This document shows, piece after piece, positions 36,051-43,506 of a DNA stretch of 64,000 nt; the stretch's first letter is position 1, and the number at the start of each line of letters is the position of its first letter. This DNA comes from Candidatus Coprenecus avistercoris (GTDB lineage Bacteria > Bacteroidota > Bacteroidia > Bacteroidales > UBA932). The notes beneath the pieces were generated by a model that was given only the letters and a program-made list of their open reading frames with translations, searched no databases and had not been told where the DNA came from. Position numbers and translations under genes: made by a program. The stretch is taken from contig DVHI01000030.1 in NCBI GenBank assembly GCA_018712275.1, forward strand, positions 49,391 to 113,390, given 5' to 3'.

Positions 36051-36315
36051 AAATAGGTCTGTTTGAAATTTCCTGCAATTTATAAAATTTCCTGCTATAA
36101 CATTTCAACGGGCATCTGAAATCCGCTCCTCTTTCATTCCTCTTTCCGCTCCAACCTCCCCACAGTGAGGTGTACCGTCCTGTCTGTTTCCGGCATAAAA
36201 CAATCAAAAAGCACATATTCATACAGTTACAGCAATTCACGGATTACAGACACACCACAGACACTTCGAGGGCCCGACACAAGAACAGCACACTCGACGT
36301 GCCGGGGATTCTATT

Positions 36316-36323
36316 AAATTTGC
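36316..36323 (+). promoter_or_regulatory. pgeF -7 promoter element
   Basis: TAAATTTG matches the consensus, 23 nt before the pgeF ATG. The rest of the ~300-bp divergent gap (36051-36346) shows only a short tandem AAATTTCCTGC repeat near 36068-36094 and no other recognisable feature. Confidence 0.5.
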
Positions 36324-36346
36324 GCGGTGAATAGCACGACAATACC

Positions 36347-37105
36347 ATGAGACAGATATTGACAGAGAATCACAACGGCCTGCTGCGGTATGAGATAGCC
36401 CCGGAAGTGACGGCGTTCTCCCCGCTGAGGGACGCCGTGCTGCCGACAAGGGTGGTGCAGGCGCATCAGGTGCACGGGGACCGGGTGGCCGTGGTGACTT
36501 CGGCCGGCACCACACGGGAAGAACTGAAGGGGTATGACGCGCTGGTAACGGACGTCCCTGGCGTGGCGATAGGGGCCAGGACGGCTGACTGCATACCGGT
36601 GCTGATGTACGATCCGGTACGGCGGGTAGTGACGGCAGTACATTCCGGATGGAAGGGTACGGTGCTGAAAATCGCAGCGAAAGTCCTGGCTGTGATGGCC
36701 TCCAAGTACGGCACCCGCGCCGCCGACATCATAGCGGTAATCGGTCCCGGCATCGGTCCGGACAGCTTTCAGGTCGGTCCGGAAGTCGCCGGGGCCTTCC
36801 TCGCCGCCGGATTTCCGGAGACATGGTCCCGGCCGGACACTGATGACTACGGTACGGCCGGCACCGGCAAAACCGTTGTCCGCCTTATCACCGACCGCGG
36901 CCCGCGCATCCCCGGCTCCATGTCCGGCGGCCTCCACATCGACCTTCCCCAGGCCGTCCGCCTGACCCTCATCCGGGCCGGTGTCCATGACCCCAACATC
37001 CTCATCTCCGGCATCGACACCTACACCCACCCAGGCTTCTTCTCAGCCCGCCGCGAAGGCCCCTCCTGCGGCCGAACCATCAACACCATCATGCTCAATC
37101 CCTGA
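36347..37105 (+). CDS. pgeF: PgeF/YfiH-family protein (peptidoglycan editing factor, laccase-domain)
   Basis: The 252-residue DUF152 protein has the family blocks VVQAHQVHGDRVAVV, ARTADCIPVLMYDP, AVHSGWKGTVLKI and GPGIGPDSFQVG, which supply the His and Cys metal ligands. Characterised members are purine nucleoside phosphorylases or editing factors that remove mis-incorporated serine from peptidoglycan precursors. It stands alone. REPIN-like element B begins about 100 bp past its stop. Confidence 0.88.
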   Translation: MRQILTENHNGLLRYEIAPEVTAFSPLRDAVLPTRVVQAHQVHGDRVAVVTSAGTTREELKGYDALVTDVPGVAIGARTADCIPVLMYDPVRRVVTAVHSGWKGTVLKIAAKVLAVMASKYGTRAADIIAVIGPGIGPDSFQVGPEVAGAFLAAGFPETWSRPDTDDYGTAGTGKTVVRLITDRGPRIPGSMSGGLHIDLPQAVRLTLIRAGVHDPNILISGIDTYTHPGFFSARREGPSCGRTINTIMLNP

Positions 37106-37203
37106 GTTTCCTGCTGTTCAGCCCACACGACCGGATAGAAGCGACAGGCAGCCAGCGTCTAGAAAGGTATGCAAACACCCGCGTCCGAGCCTACGAAGGA
37201 TTG

Positions 37204-37371
37204 ACCGTAAGTACTGACGCACCCCATTTTCATAATCAACTATTTTTCACAGCATTACCGACACAACGAGAATCTTTCGCGCCTTCACAACCCACCGGCA
37301 AGCACACCCCTCTTTCTTAACCCTCTGACTTCCGAGCGATTACAAAAAGTACCCGCGTCCCTGCTTACCGT
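37204..37371. repeat. REPIN-like element B (168 bp), upstream of the RAYT gene
   Basis: The ends are ACCGTAAG and CTTACCGT, with imperfect outer arms of about 35 nt (compare ACTGACGC...TTTTCATAATC on the left with GATTACAAAAAG...GCGTCC on the right). It aligns along its full length with element C, sharing blocks such as TCACAAC, GAGCG and CTGCTTACC. Length matches A and C exactly. Confidence 0.78.
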
Positions 37372-37373
37372 TG

Positions 37374-37404
37374 TTGCACAGTCAGAATATAATTCCTAAC
37401 TTTG
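37374..37404 (+). promoter_or_regulatory. RAYT promoter abutting element B
   Basis: TTG at 37374-37376, 20 nt, then TAACTTTG at 37397-37404 form a good promoter; the ATG is 20 nt on. The -33 element lies directly against the CTTACCGT end of element B (CTTACCGTTGTTG). Confidence 0.6.
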
Positions 37405-37424
37405 AGGCAGTCATTAACCGATAG

Positions 37425-38375
37425 ATGCGAAAGATTATGGAGCAGGAGAAAAATTTCCGGCACATCTGCACAGCCGGACTGGAAAAAGAAATCATTTTCA
37501 AGACTGACGCCGATTACATTTTCGGGATGAACAGCATTCCGGTATGCATGGCTGACAAAGACATATCCATGCACGCTTTCTGTCTGATGGACAATCACGT
37601 CCATTTCATAGCCCACGGCACCGAAGAGGACTGCGGTGGATTCATCAAGGCCTACCGGAAGCGACTTTTCACCCTGGCCGACATGAGCCGCGCAGACATC
37701 TGTATGAAAGAAATTGACGATACCGAGTACCTTAAACGGGCGATTGCCTACGTCCTGCGCAACCCTCCCGCAGCCGGACTGGCCGTTCTCCCGACCCATT
37801 ACCGATGGAGTTCCGGTCCTCTGTATTTCAACGACGGCAACACGCTGACAGCCAACCGGCCGGTCACAGATATCGCACACATGAGCAAGCGGCGGCAGCA
37901 GAAACTGTTCCGTACCCGCGGACAGCTGCCTGGACACTACACCGTAACGGCCGACGGACTCATCTGCCCTAAATGCTACGTAGACTACCGCGCCGTCGAG
38001 GAGATATTCCGCAGCCCTGTCAGGATGCTCTACTTCCTCTCGCGCAACGACAGTATGGAGATGGAGCTGACATCCGGAATCCTCCGGCGGGCCCGCTACA
38101 CTGACAGCGAGATGGCCTCCACCGTCACGAACCTCTGCAGCGAAATATTCAGCAAGTCTTCTCCCGATGCGCTCAGCATAGACGAGAAGTATCAGCTGGC
38201 AGACATCCTCCGGAAACAATACGGTCTGGGCATCAAGCAGCTGGCACGCCTCACCCACACCAGCATCAGTCTGCTCGGACAAGTCTTCCACCACGGCCAA
38301 AGCGCTCCGAGTCAGAACAGTCAGAAGCAGAACAGCATGGCTCAGAACAGCCCGGATTACAACCCTCAAGGATAG
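37425..38375 (+). CDS. REP-associated tyrosine transposase (RAYT), Y1/HUH family
   Basis: The 316-residue protein has a Y1-transposase domain: the HUH motif H58-V-H60 in FCLMDNHVHFIAHG, and a helix with candidate nucleophile Y109 in IAYVLRNPPAAGL. Y1 enzymes nick single-stranded DNA and join the 5' end to the tyrosine. RAYTs are domesticated relatives that move short REP palindromes rather than themselves. After ~residue 130 comes a longer C-terminus with a helix-turn-helix-like end (GLGIKQLARLTHTSISLLGQ). Elements B and C lie on either side, the expected layout of a RAYT locus. ATG at 37437 is an alternative start. Confidence 0.82.
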   Translation: MRKIMEQEKNFRHICTAGLEKEIIFKTDADYIFGMNSIPVCMADKDISMHAFCLMDNHVHFIAHGTEEDCGGFIKAYRKRLFTLADMSRADICMKEIDDTEYLKRAIAYVLRNPPAAGLAVLPTHYRWSSGPLYFNDGNTLTANRPVTDIAHMSKRRQQKLFRTRGQLPGHYTVTADGLICPKCYVDYRAVEEIFRSPVRMLYFLSRNDSMEMELTSGILRRARYTDSEMASTVTNLCSEIFSKSSPDALSIDEKYQLADILRKQYGLGIKQLARLTHTSISLLGQVFHHGQSAPSQNSQKQNSMAQNSPDYNPQG

Positions 38376-38695
38376 AAGCCCCAATTAGTCCGGCTCCGAC
38401 AGAAACAGCCACAACCTGAGCACCCACAGCAAGCACGGCTCAGAGCCACCGGTTCCCGCAACGGTAAGATGTGACGCACTCCTATTTTGCAAAACATTGA
38501 CATTCAGAACGATGCGAATCACACATGATCTTTCCGCCCCCTCACAACATCCCGAAAAGATCACACCCTTACCGTAACACGCTGATCACTGAGCGTTTGC
38601 AAAAACACCCTGCTGCACTGCTTACCATTGCCAGAGGGCGTGGGTAAGATTACAGAACAGGGATACTCCCGGCCATCTCAGGACGCACTGGTTGG
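38376..38695. other. Intergenic region carrying element C
   Basis: This 320-bp gap lies between the convergent RAYT and ATP-grasp genes. Positions 38461-38628 are a REPIN-like element. The flanks have no recognised feature, apart from CAGAGCCACC at 38441, which recurs inside element D. Confidence 0.65.
38461..38628. repeat. REPIN-like element C (168 bp), downstream of the RAYT gene
   Basis: The ends are ACGGTAAG and CTTACCAT, extended to CAACGGTAAG / CTTACCATTG. Outer arms pair through ATTTTGCAAAAC on the left and CGTTTGCAAAAAC on the right. A central hairpin GATCTTTCCG / CCCGAAAAGATC (38527-38562) sits exactly mid-element. The right half is nearly identical to that of element D (CTGATCACTGAGCGTTT). 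Confidence 0.8.
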
Positions 38696-39580
38696 TCAGA
38701 GGACGCGGACGAGATTGCGGAACAGCGCATCGGGAATGTCGGCCGAGGCGGTACGGAAGCCGGCATTGCCGTTGACCTCGCAGACCTTGAAGCCGTTATG
38801 ACCGTCGAACAGCAGGTCCACCCCCGCAAAGAAGAGCCCGCAGGCACGGGCAGCGGCCACTGCGAGAGAGGCAGCGGCGGGAGGCAGCGGAATCTGACGG
38901 AAGGAGCCCCCGGCGGCGAAATTGGACTTGAAGCTCGAGGGATTGTACCGCAGCACATGACCGGCCACCTCGTCCCCCGTCACCCACACCCGGATGTCCC
39001 GTCCGCTGCTCGTGGCCACGAACTCCTGCAGGACAGGCACACAGCCGCGGCGGACCTCCTCCGGCGTCTCCCCGAACTCACTGATTCCACGGGACAATGC
39101 CTCCAGGCGCAGAGCCTCCTCCCGCCGGCACGCCTCCAGCGCGGAACGGTATTCCAGGGCATCGCGGACGAGGAAGACATTCTCCCCCTTCGACCCGAAA
39201 TTGAGCTTGAGGATAAATGGAAATGCGTCCCCGCTCCCAGCCTCTTCAGGGGACAATGCCCCCGGCACCGGCACCCCGGCAGCGGCCAGAACCTCCCCGC
39301 AGCGGAGCTTGTCGCGGCAGAGGATCATCGCCTCGAGAGCATTCAGTACCGGTACACCCTGAGCCTCATACCACCGCGACAGGGCGATATTGTACCCCCG
39401 CATCAGGACAAAATCCGGCTTCCAGGCCGGAGCGCCCGCAGGAGCCTCAGCCGCCGGAGCGTCGTAGAACAGCACCTCGACCGACATCCCGTGACGGGCA
39501 GCCGCCTCCCGGAACCAGCCGAAAGCATTGTTCCCCCGGGGAGTCGTCGAGGGGTATATCAGCAGACCTCTTTTTTCCAT
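38696..39580 (-). CDS. RimK-like ATP-grasp ligase
   Basis: I start at the ATG at 39580 (294 residues), which opens with MEKRGLLIYPSTTPRGN; the track's longer frame runs through the next promoter region. The fold is ATP-grasp: a pre-ATP domain, FPFILKLNFGSKGENVFLV as the ATP loop, GRDIRVWVTGDEVAGHVLRY, and the metal-binding end GVDLLFDGHNGFKVCEVNGNAGF. RimK relatives add amino acids to proteins or make small peptides. The substrate is unknown and no biosynthetic partners are adjacent. It is divergent from the BF3164-like lipoprotein gene. Confidence 0.82.
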   Translation of the reverse strand: MEKRGLLIYPSTTPRGNNAFGWFREAAARHGMSVEVLFYDAPAAEAPAGAPAWKPDFVLMRGYNIALSRWYEAQGVPVLNALEAMILCRDKLRCGEVLAAAGVPVPGALSPEEAGSGDAFPFILKLNFGSKGENVFLVRDALEYRSALEACRREEALRLEALSRGISEFGETPEEVRRGCVPVLQEFVATSSGRDIRVWVTGDEVAGHVLRYNPSSFKSNFAAGGSFRQIPLPPAAASLAVAAARACGLFFAGVDLLFDGHNGFKVCEVNGNAGFRTASADIPDALFRNLVRVL

Positions 39581-39606
39581 GACGCGAAAATATGGAAAAT
39601 AATCGC

Positions 39607-39614
39607 TAAATTTG
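39607..39614 (+). promoter_or_regulatory. -7 element of the BF3164-like gene
   Basis: TAAATTTG lies 21 nt before the ATG at 39636. The divergent ATP-grasp gene has TATTTTCG on the other strand near 39584-39591. Confidence 0.5.
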
Positions 39615-39635
39615 GCGAATAACAATAAAACTGCC

Positions 39636-40721
39636 ATGAAACGTCTGCTCACACCCGCACTTCTAGCGACATCACTGCTCCTGACCGGCTGCGGCCGGAA
39701 CAATATCAGATACGAGCCGCCCGTATTTCCTGTCGAGAGGGAGGCCTGTTTCGAGATACTCGGTGACGGGCTGCTCTTCAATACCGCTCAGGATCTTTAC
39801 GTATACAAGGACTGGTTAGTGCTGCCTGCTCTCAACATGCAGACCCGGAAAACGCTGCATATCTACGACAAGCACACAGGTGCTCCGGTCGCCGGTACCA
39901 TCCGGGAAGGACGCGGACCGGGCGAGACCATTCAGGGGAACAGGACACCGTCCCTGCGGAACGACACTCTGTACTACTACGACCTGACGCAGAACCTCAT
40001 GCAGTGCTTCCCGGTGGACTCGCTCATTCACAGCAGCTATCCCGTCAGGGAGATAAAAATGGAGGGGACCGGCAGGACAAACCTGTGCATCTATATCGGA
40101 AACGGCATCCTGCTCAACCAGACATGCAAGGCCGGGTTCACCGCCGCGGTGAACGATGAGCTCCCGATAGAACTGCTGCTCCAGAACCTTGACGGAAACG
40201 TTCTGTCCCGGCACACTCTCCAGGAAATACCGGACGAAACCGGACGCATGAACGAATACCTGTACTGGAATTCCGTCTTGGACCTCTCGCCCGACGGCAG
40301 CATGTGCGTCATAGGCACGTTCTACGGAGCCGTCCTGCAGATATTTTCCATAGAGGATGACCGGCTGGAACCCACAGGCATCCAGTACTTCGTGAAGCCG
40401 GACATCGAGGCGCTGGAGTACACCTATGATTTCAACGAGAACACCATCGCAGGATTCGCCGACATCTGCTGCACCGACGACAGGATCTACACCGCCTACG
40501 ACGGACACACTCCCGTACAGAAATACTACGACGACTATACGCCTGACATGGGACAGATGTACTCAGACATCGCCGTGTTAGACCATGAGGGCCGTCCACT
40601 GGAACTCATACGGACAGACATGACAATCGTGAAACTGTGCTATGACGGGACTGAGAACACCGTCTACGCCCTGACTGAGGACACTGAAGGCACACTGCAC
40701 TTCGGACGGCTGAGGATGTAG
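39636..40721 (+). CDS. BF3164-like propeller lipoprotein
   Basis: The start is the ATG at 39636 (361 residues), which opens a lipoprotein signal ending LLLTGCG. The body looks like a beta propeller, with the family mark IREGRGPGETIQGN after the second strand. This matches the BF3164/TolB-like lipoproteins abundant in Bacteroidales. Function is unknown; a cell-surface or periplasmic binding role is a guess. The porin gene follows about 100 bp downstream with its own promoter. Confidence 0.78.
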   Translation: MKRLLTPALLATSLLLTGCGRNNIRYEPPVFPVEREACFEILGDGLLFNTAQDLYVYKDWLVLPALNMQTRKTLHIYDKHTGAPVAGTIREGRGPGETIQGNRTPSLRNDTLYYYDLTQNLMQCFPVDSLIHSSYPVREIKMEGTGRTNLCIYIGNGILLNQTCKAGFTAAVNDELPIELLLQNLDGNVLSRHTLQEIPDETGRMNEYLYWNSVLDLSPDGSMCVIGTFYGAVLQIFSIEDDRLEPTGIQYFVKPDIEALEYTYDFNENTIAGFADICCTDDRIYTAYDGHTPVQKYYDDYTPDMGQMYSDIAVLDHEGRPLELIRTDMTIVKLCYDGTENTVYALTEDTEGTLHFGRLRM

Positions 40722-40758
40722 GGCCGGCAGGGCTGTTGCATATTCCGGAGTCTTTTCC

Positions 40759-40766
40759 TATTTTTG
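40759..40766 (+). promoter_or_regulatory. Porin gene -7 promoter element
   Basis: TATTTTTG lies 53 nt before the porin ATG at 40820. The ORF-track start at 40736 lies upstream of it and is therefore unlikely. Confidence 0.5.
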
Positions 40767-40819
40767 CCGCCCTAAAACACAAAACCGATTCATCAACTCA
40801 GCTACAACACACTACAGCC

Positions 40820-41923
40820 ATGCACCTCAAGGCCACCATCCTCACCCTGATCCTGACCGCCGCTGCATGCATCAACTCCTCTGCGGCCATCGACACCCTA
40901 AGCACCGTAACAGATGACCGGAAGGACAGCAAGCTCGTCCGTTTCCTTTCGGAAAAGGTAAGCGTAAGCGGCTATGCCCAGGCCGGATACCAGTACGACA
41001 CCTACGACATGGCGCATGACGGGCCCTTCAACAAGTTCAGTCTGTACAGGGCAATGATCATCGCCGATGTCAAGCCGATCAGGCACCTGGACCTCTACTT
41101 CATGGCCGACGTGTCCAAATTCAAGCTGCATGAGCTCTTCGTCAGATACCGCCCGGTGGATGCGTTCTACATCCGCCTCGGGCAGTACAAGACCCCCTTC
41201 ACGATTGAGAGCAATATGTCTCCCTCCGTCTTAGAAATAATAAAGGGCGCCCAGGCAGTCCAGTATCTCGCGGGTATCGACGGCTCGGACGTATGCTTCG
41301 GCGCGGGAGCCGGCAGGGACCTGGGACTGGAAGTGGGAGGCGCATTTCTGAAAATAGGCAAGGACAACCGCAATCTGATAGAATACAGGGTCGGCGTCTT
41401 CAGCGGCGAGCCGTCCAATACGGCCGAGACCAACAACCGCAAGGATGTGGTGGCAAGCCTCGCCCTCAGGCCGGTCAGCTTCCTCAAGGTGCACGGCTCC
41501 GTCTACTTCGGAGAGGGCACCGCAAAGGCGGACAGCCCCTACGGGACATTCAAGGCCGGGGAGACATACCGCAGGGACAGGTGGAGCGCAGGCCTGGAGA
41601 TGGAGGCAGGACCGATGTATCTCAGGAGCGAATATATGGAAGGTCTCGACGCATCCGTCCGGAGCCGGGGCGCCTACGCCACCCTCGTGGGCTCCGCCAC
41701 TCATTTTCTCGACATCGTGGCATCGGTGGATTATCTGGACCGGAATATCGCCCTGAGCGACTGGCAGTGCAGCTACATCTTCGGACTGCAGTGGAACTTC
41801 TACCGCAAATGCCGCCTCCAGGCGCAGTACGTCTACCAGCAGCGCTCCAGTAACAGTCAGGGGGTCTTCAGCGGCATCCCCTCCTCGCACATGATCATCA
41901 CGCAGCTCCAGGTCGGCTTCTGA
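40820..41923 (+). CDS. OprO/OprP-type outer-membrane porin
   Basis: I use the ATG at 40820 (367 residues), which begins a signal peptide (ATILTLILTAAACINSSAA). The rest has alternating beta strands and the phosphate-selective porin O/P family stretch RYRPVDAFYIRLGQYKTPFTIE. It ends in an amphipathic strand closing with phenylalanine (ITQLQVGF), as expected for BamA-dependent insertion. Phosphate selectivity cannot be inferred. Element D begins 11 bp after its stop. Confidence 0.85.
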   Translation: MHLKATILTLILTAAACINSSAAIDTLSTVTDDRKDSKLVRFLSEKVSVSGYAQAGYQYDTYDMAHDGPFNKFSLYRAMIIADVKPIRHLDLYFMADVSKFKLHELFVRYRPVDAFYIRLGQYKTPFTIESNMSPSVLEIIKGAQAVQYLAGIDGSDVCFGAGAGRDLGLEVGGAFLKIGKDNRNLIEYRVGVFSGEPSNTAETNNRKDVVASLALRPVSFLKVHGSVYFGEGTAKADSPYGTFKAGETYRRDRWSAGLEMEAGPMYLRSEYMEGLDASVRSRGAYATLVGSATHFLDIVASVDYLDRNIALSDWQCSYIFGLQWNFYRKCRLQAQYVYQQRSSNSQGVFSGIPSSHMIITQLQVGF

Positions 41924-41933
41924 TACAAGGCCA

Positions 41934-42100
41934 ACGGTAAGCAGGCGAGCACCCCTTTTTCAGAAAGGCTTGTAAATTAAGACATTCCAAAAGTCACGAG
42001 TAACTTTAGTCGGGTTCAGAGCCACCCGAAAGAACACTCTGTTTTGTAACTAACTGATCACTGAGCGTTTACAAAACACCCCCGCTGCAGTACTTACGGA
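41934..42100. repeat. REPIN-like element D (167 bp)
   Basis: The ends are ACGGTAAG and CTTACGGA. Left arm GGCTTGTAAATT and right arm CGTTTACAAAACAC pair imperfectly, and a central hairpin CGGGT / ACCCG (42011-42028) lies near the midpoint. The right half matches element C closely. It fills most of the gap between the convergent porin and thioredoxin genes. Confidence 0.78.
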
Positions 42101-42134
42101 AAAAGCCGCACCGGGATTCCGGCACGGCCTTTCT
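42101..42134. terminator. Bidirectional terminator-like hairpin before the thioredoxin gene end
   Basis: AAAAGCCGCACCGG and CCGGCACGGCCTTTCTT pair with two mismatches, flanked by A-rich and T-rich tracts. It lies 32 bp past the minus-strand thioredoxin stop and directly abuts element D. Confidence 0.55.
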
Positions 42135-42165
42135 TCATGTTTTTGCGGATCGCCCGCTGGGTCAA

Positions 42166-42639
42166 CTATTTCAGCAGATGCTCGTCGATAATCTGCTTGA
42201 GCTGGGCTTTTGACGGAGCACCCGGGCTCATCGACGGCTCTCCGTCGGCGGGGATGAAGAGCAGGGTGGGCACCGAGCGGATTCCGAAGGCTCCGGCGAG
42301 CTCGCGCTCCTGGTCCACGTCCACCTTGTAGATTACGAGTCTGTCTCCGTACTCTTTCGCAAGTTCCTCGAGCACGGGGCTCAGGGCCTTGCAGGGGCCG
42401 CACCAGGTGGCGAAGAAGTCCACGATGGCGGGCTTGGTCCCCTCATATTTCCAGGCCTGGGAATCGGTCTCGTAGTTCCACACTTTCTGCAGAAATTCCG
42501 CTTTGGTCAGATGTATTGTTCCTGTTTCCATTTTTTCCTCATTTTTTCCGGACTCCCTCTCCTGTCCGTATGCCGTCAGAGGCAGGGCGGACAGAAGCAG
42601 GGTTCCGGCCATAAGCAGTGTTGTCGCTATCCGTTTCAT
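42166..42639 (-). CDS. Exported thioredoxin-family protein
   Basis: The start is the ATG at 42639, which overlaps the stop of the peroxiredoxin gene (TAATG); this gives 157 residues. A signal peptide (TTLLMAGTLLLSALPLTAYG) precedes a single thioredoxin domain with FFATWCGPCKALSPVLEELA and the cis-proline segment IRSVPTLLF. It is likely periplasmic. Co-translation with a peroxiredoxin suggests a redox-defence role, although the peroxiredoxin itself has no signal peptide, so direct electron transfer between them is doubtful. Confidence 0.88.
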   Translation of the reverse strand: MKRIATTLLMAGTLLLSALPLTAYGQERESGKNEEKMETGTIHLTKAEFLQKVWNYETDSQAWKYEGTKPAIVDFFATWCGPCKALSPVLEELAKEYGDRLVIYKVDVDQERELAGAFGIRSVPTLLFIPADGEPSMSPGAPSKAQLKQIIDEHLLK

Positions 42640-43376
42640 TATTTTCTGTAAATTTTGTCCTCTATCTTCTCCTTGGGGAGCTGACGGGTGCAGAAGAACC
42701 AGTCGTAGCACTTCAGGTCCTTGTCGTCTCCGTCCATCCGGCTCTTGGCCACTCCGCAGGAACCGGCCGTGGGCACTATCACCTCGTCTCCGGGCTGCCA
42801 GTCGGCGGGCAGGGCGACACCGAACTCATCGGCGGTCTGCAGGCCCACCAGCACTCTCTTAAGCTCATCAAAATTCCTGCCAAGCGAGAGGGGATAGTAG
42901 ACAATGGTGCGGATTACGTTCTTCGGATCGATGAAGAAGACGGCGCGGACGGCCTGGGTGGCACTCTCACCGGGCTGGATCATGCCGTACTTGCGGGCGA
43001 TGTCCATGGTGATGTCCTCGATCAGGGGGAACTTCACCTCGACGTTCTTCATACCCTTGTACTGAATCTTCTCCTGGATGGTGCGCAGCCAGGCGATGTG
43101 GCTGTAGAGTCCGTCCACGGAGAGGCCGATGAGCTGGGTACCCAGGGCCTCGAACTCGGCGGCGCGGGAGGCGAAGGTCATGAACTCGGAGGTGCAGACG
43201 GGGGTGAAGTCGGCGGGATGGCTGAAGAGGATCTTCCACTTGCCCTTGAAATCCTCGGGAAACTTTATCCGGCCCTGAGTGGTCACGGCCTCGAAAGCGG
43301 GAGCCTGGTCGCCGATGCGGGGCATGGGATAATACAGCTGCTGTGTCTGAGTCTGAATGTTGTTGTTGCTGTCCAT
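42639..43376 (-). CDS. Prx6-type peroxiredoxin (AhpC/TSA family, archaeal-like 3-Cys form)
   Basis: The 245-residue enzyme reduces peroxides. The peroxidatic cysteine is C61 in PADFTPVCTSE. Further C-terminal cysteines in KCYDWFFC, spaced by five residues, resemble the resolving pair of archaeal Prx6-like thioredoxin peroxidases. It heads an operon with a thioredoxin gene and faces an oxyR-like gene. The promoter TTTG-N20-TATCTTTG and a nearby OxyR-type site point to peroxide induction. Confidence 0.9.
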   Translation of the reverse strand: MDSNNNIQTQTQQLYYPMPRIGDQAPAFEAVTTQGRIKFPEDFKGKWKILFSHPADFTPVCTSEFMTFASRAAEFEALGTQLIGLSVDGLYSHIAWLRTIQEKIQYKGMKNVEVKFPLIEDITMDIARKYGMIQPGESATQAVRAVFFIDPKNVIRTIVYYPLSLGRNFDELKRVLVGLQTADEFGVALPADWQPGDEVIVPTAGSCGVAKSRMDGDDKDLKCYDWFFCTRQLPKEKIEDKIYRK

Positions 43377-43426
43377 AACTATTACTTTTTAATGATTAAT
43401 ATTCCGTTCTGTTTTGTTTTACGGTG

Positions 43427-43458
43427 CAAAGATATGGCGGCGGTTTTGATAAATCAAA
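43427..43458 (-). promoter_or_regulatory. Peroxiredoxin operon promoter
   Basis: On the minus strand TTTG (43455-43458), exactly 20 nt, then TATCTTTG (43427-43434) form a full consensus promoter. The leader to the ATG is 50 nt. Confidence 0.75.
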
Positions 43459-43478
43459 TCGATATTTTTTATATTCTC

Positions 43479-43493
43479 ATAGATAATTTCTAT
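43479..43493. promoter_or_regulatory. OxyR-type operator
   Basis: ATAGATAATTTCTAT matches the OxyR half-site pattern ATAGnTnnnAnCTAT at 9 of the 10 fixed positions; the single miss is the inner A. It is 21 bp upstream of the peroxiredoxin -33 box and touches the oxyR -7 box TATATTCG (43491-43498), fitting activation one way and autorepression the other. Confidence 0.6.
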
Positions 43494-43506
43494 ATTCGCC
43501 GGCAGT

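Larger units (their letters stand above)
37106..37424. other. Intergenic region carrying element B and the RAYT promoter
   Basis: The first ~98 bp after pgeF show nothing recognisable. Positions 37204-37371 are a REPIN-like element, followed by the promoter and leader of the transposase gene. Confidence 0.7.
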
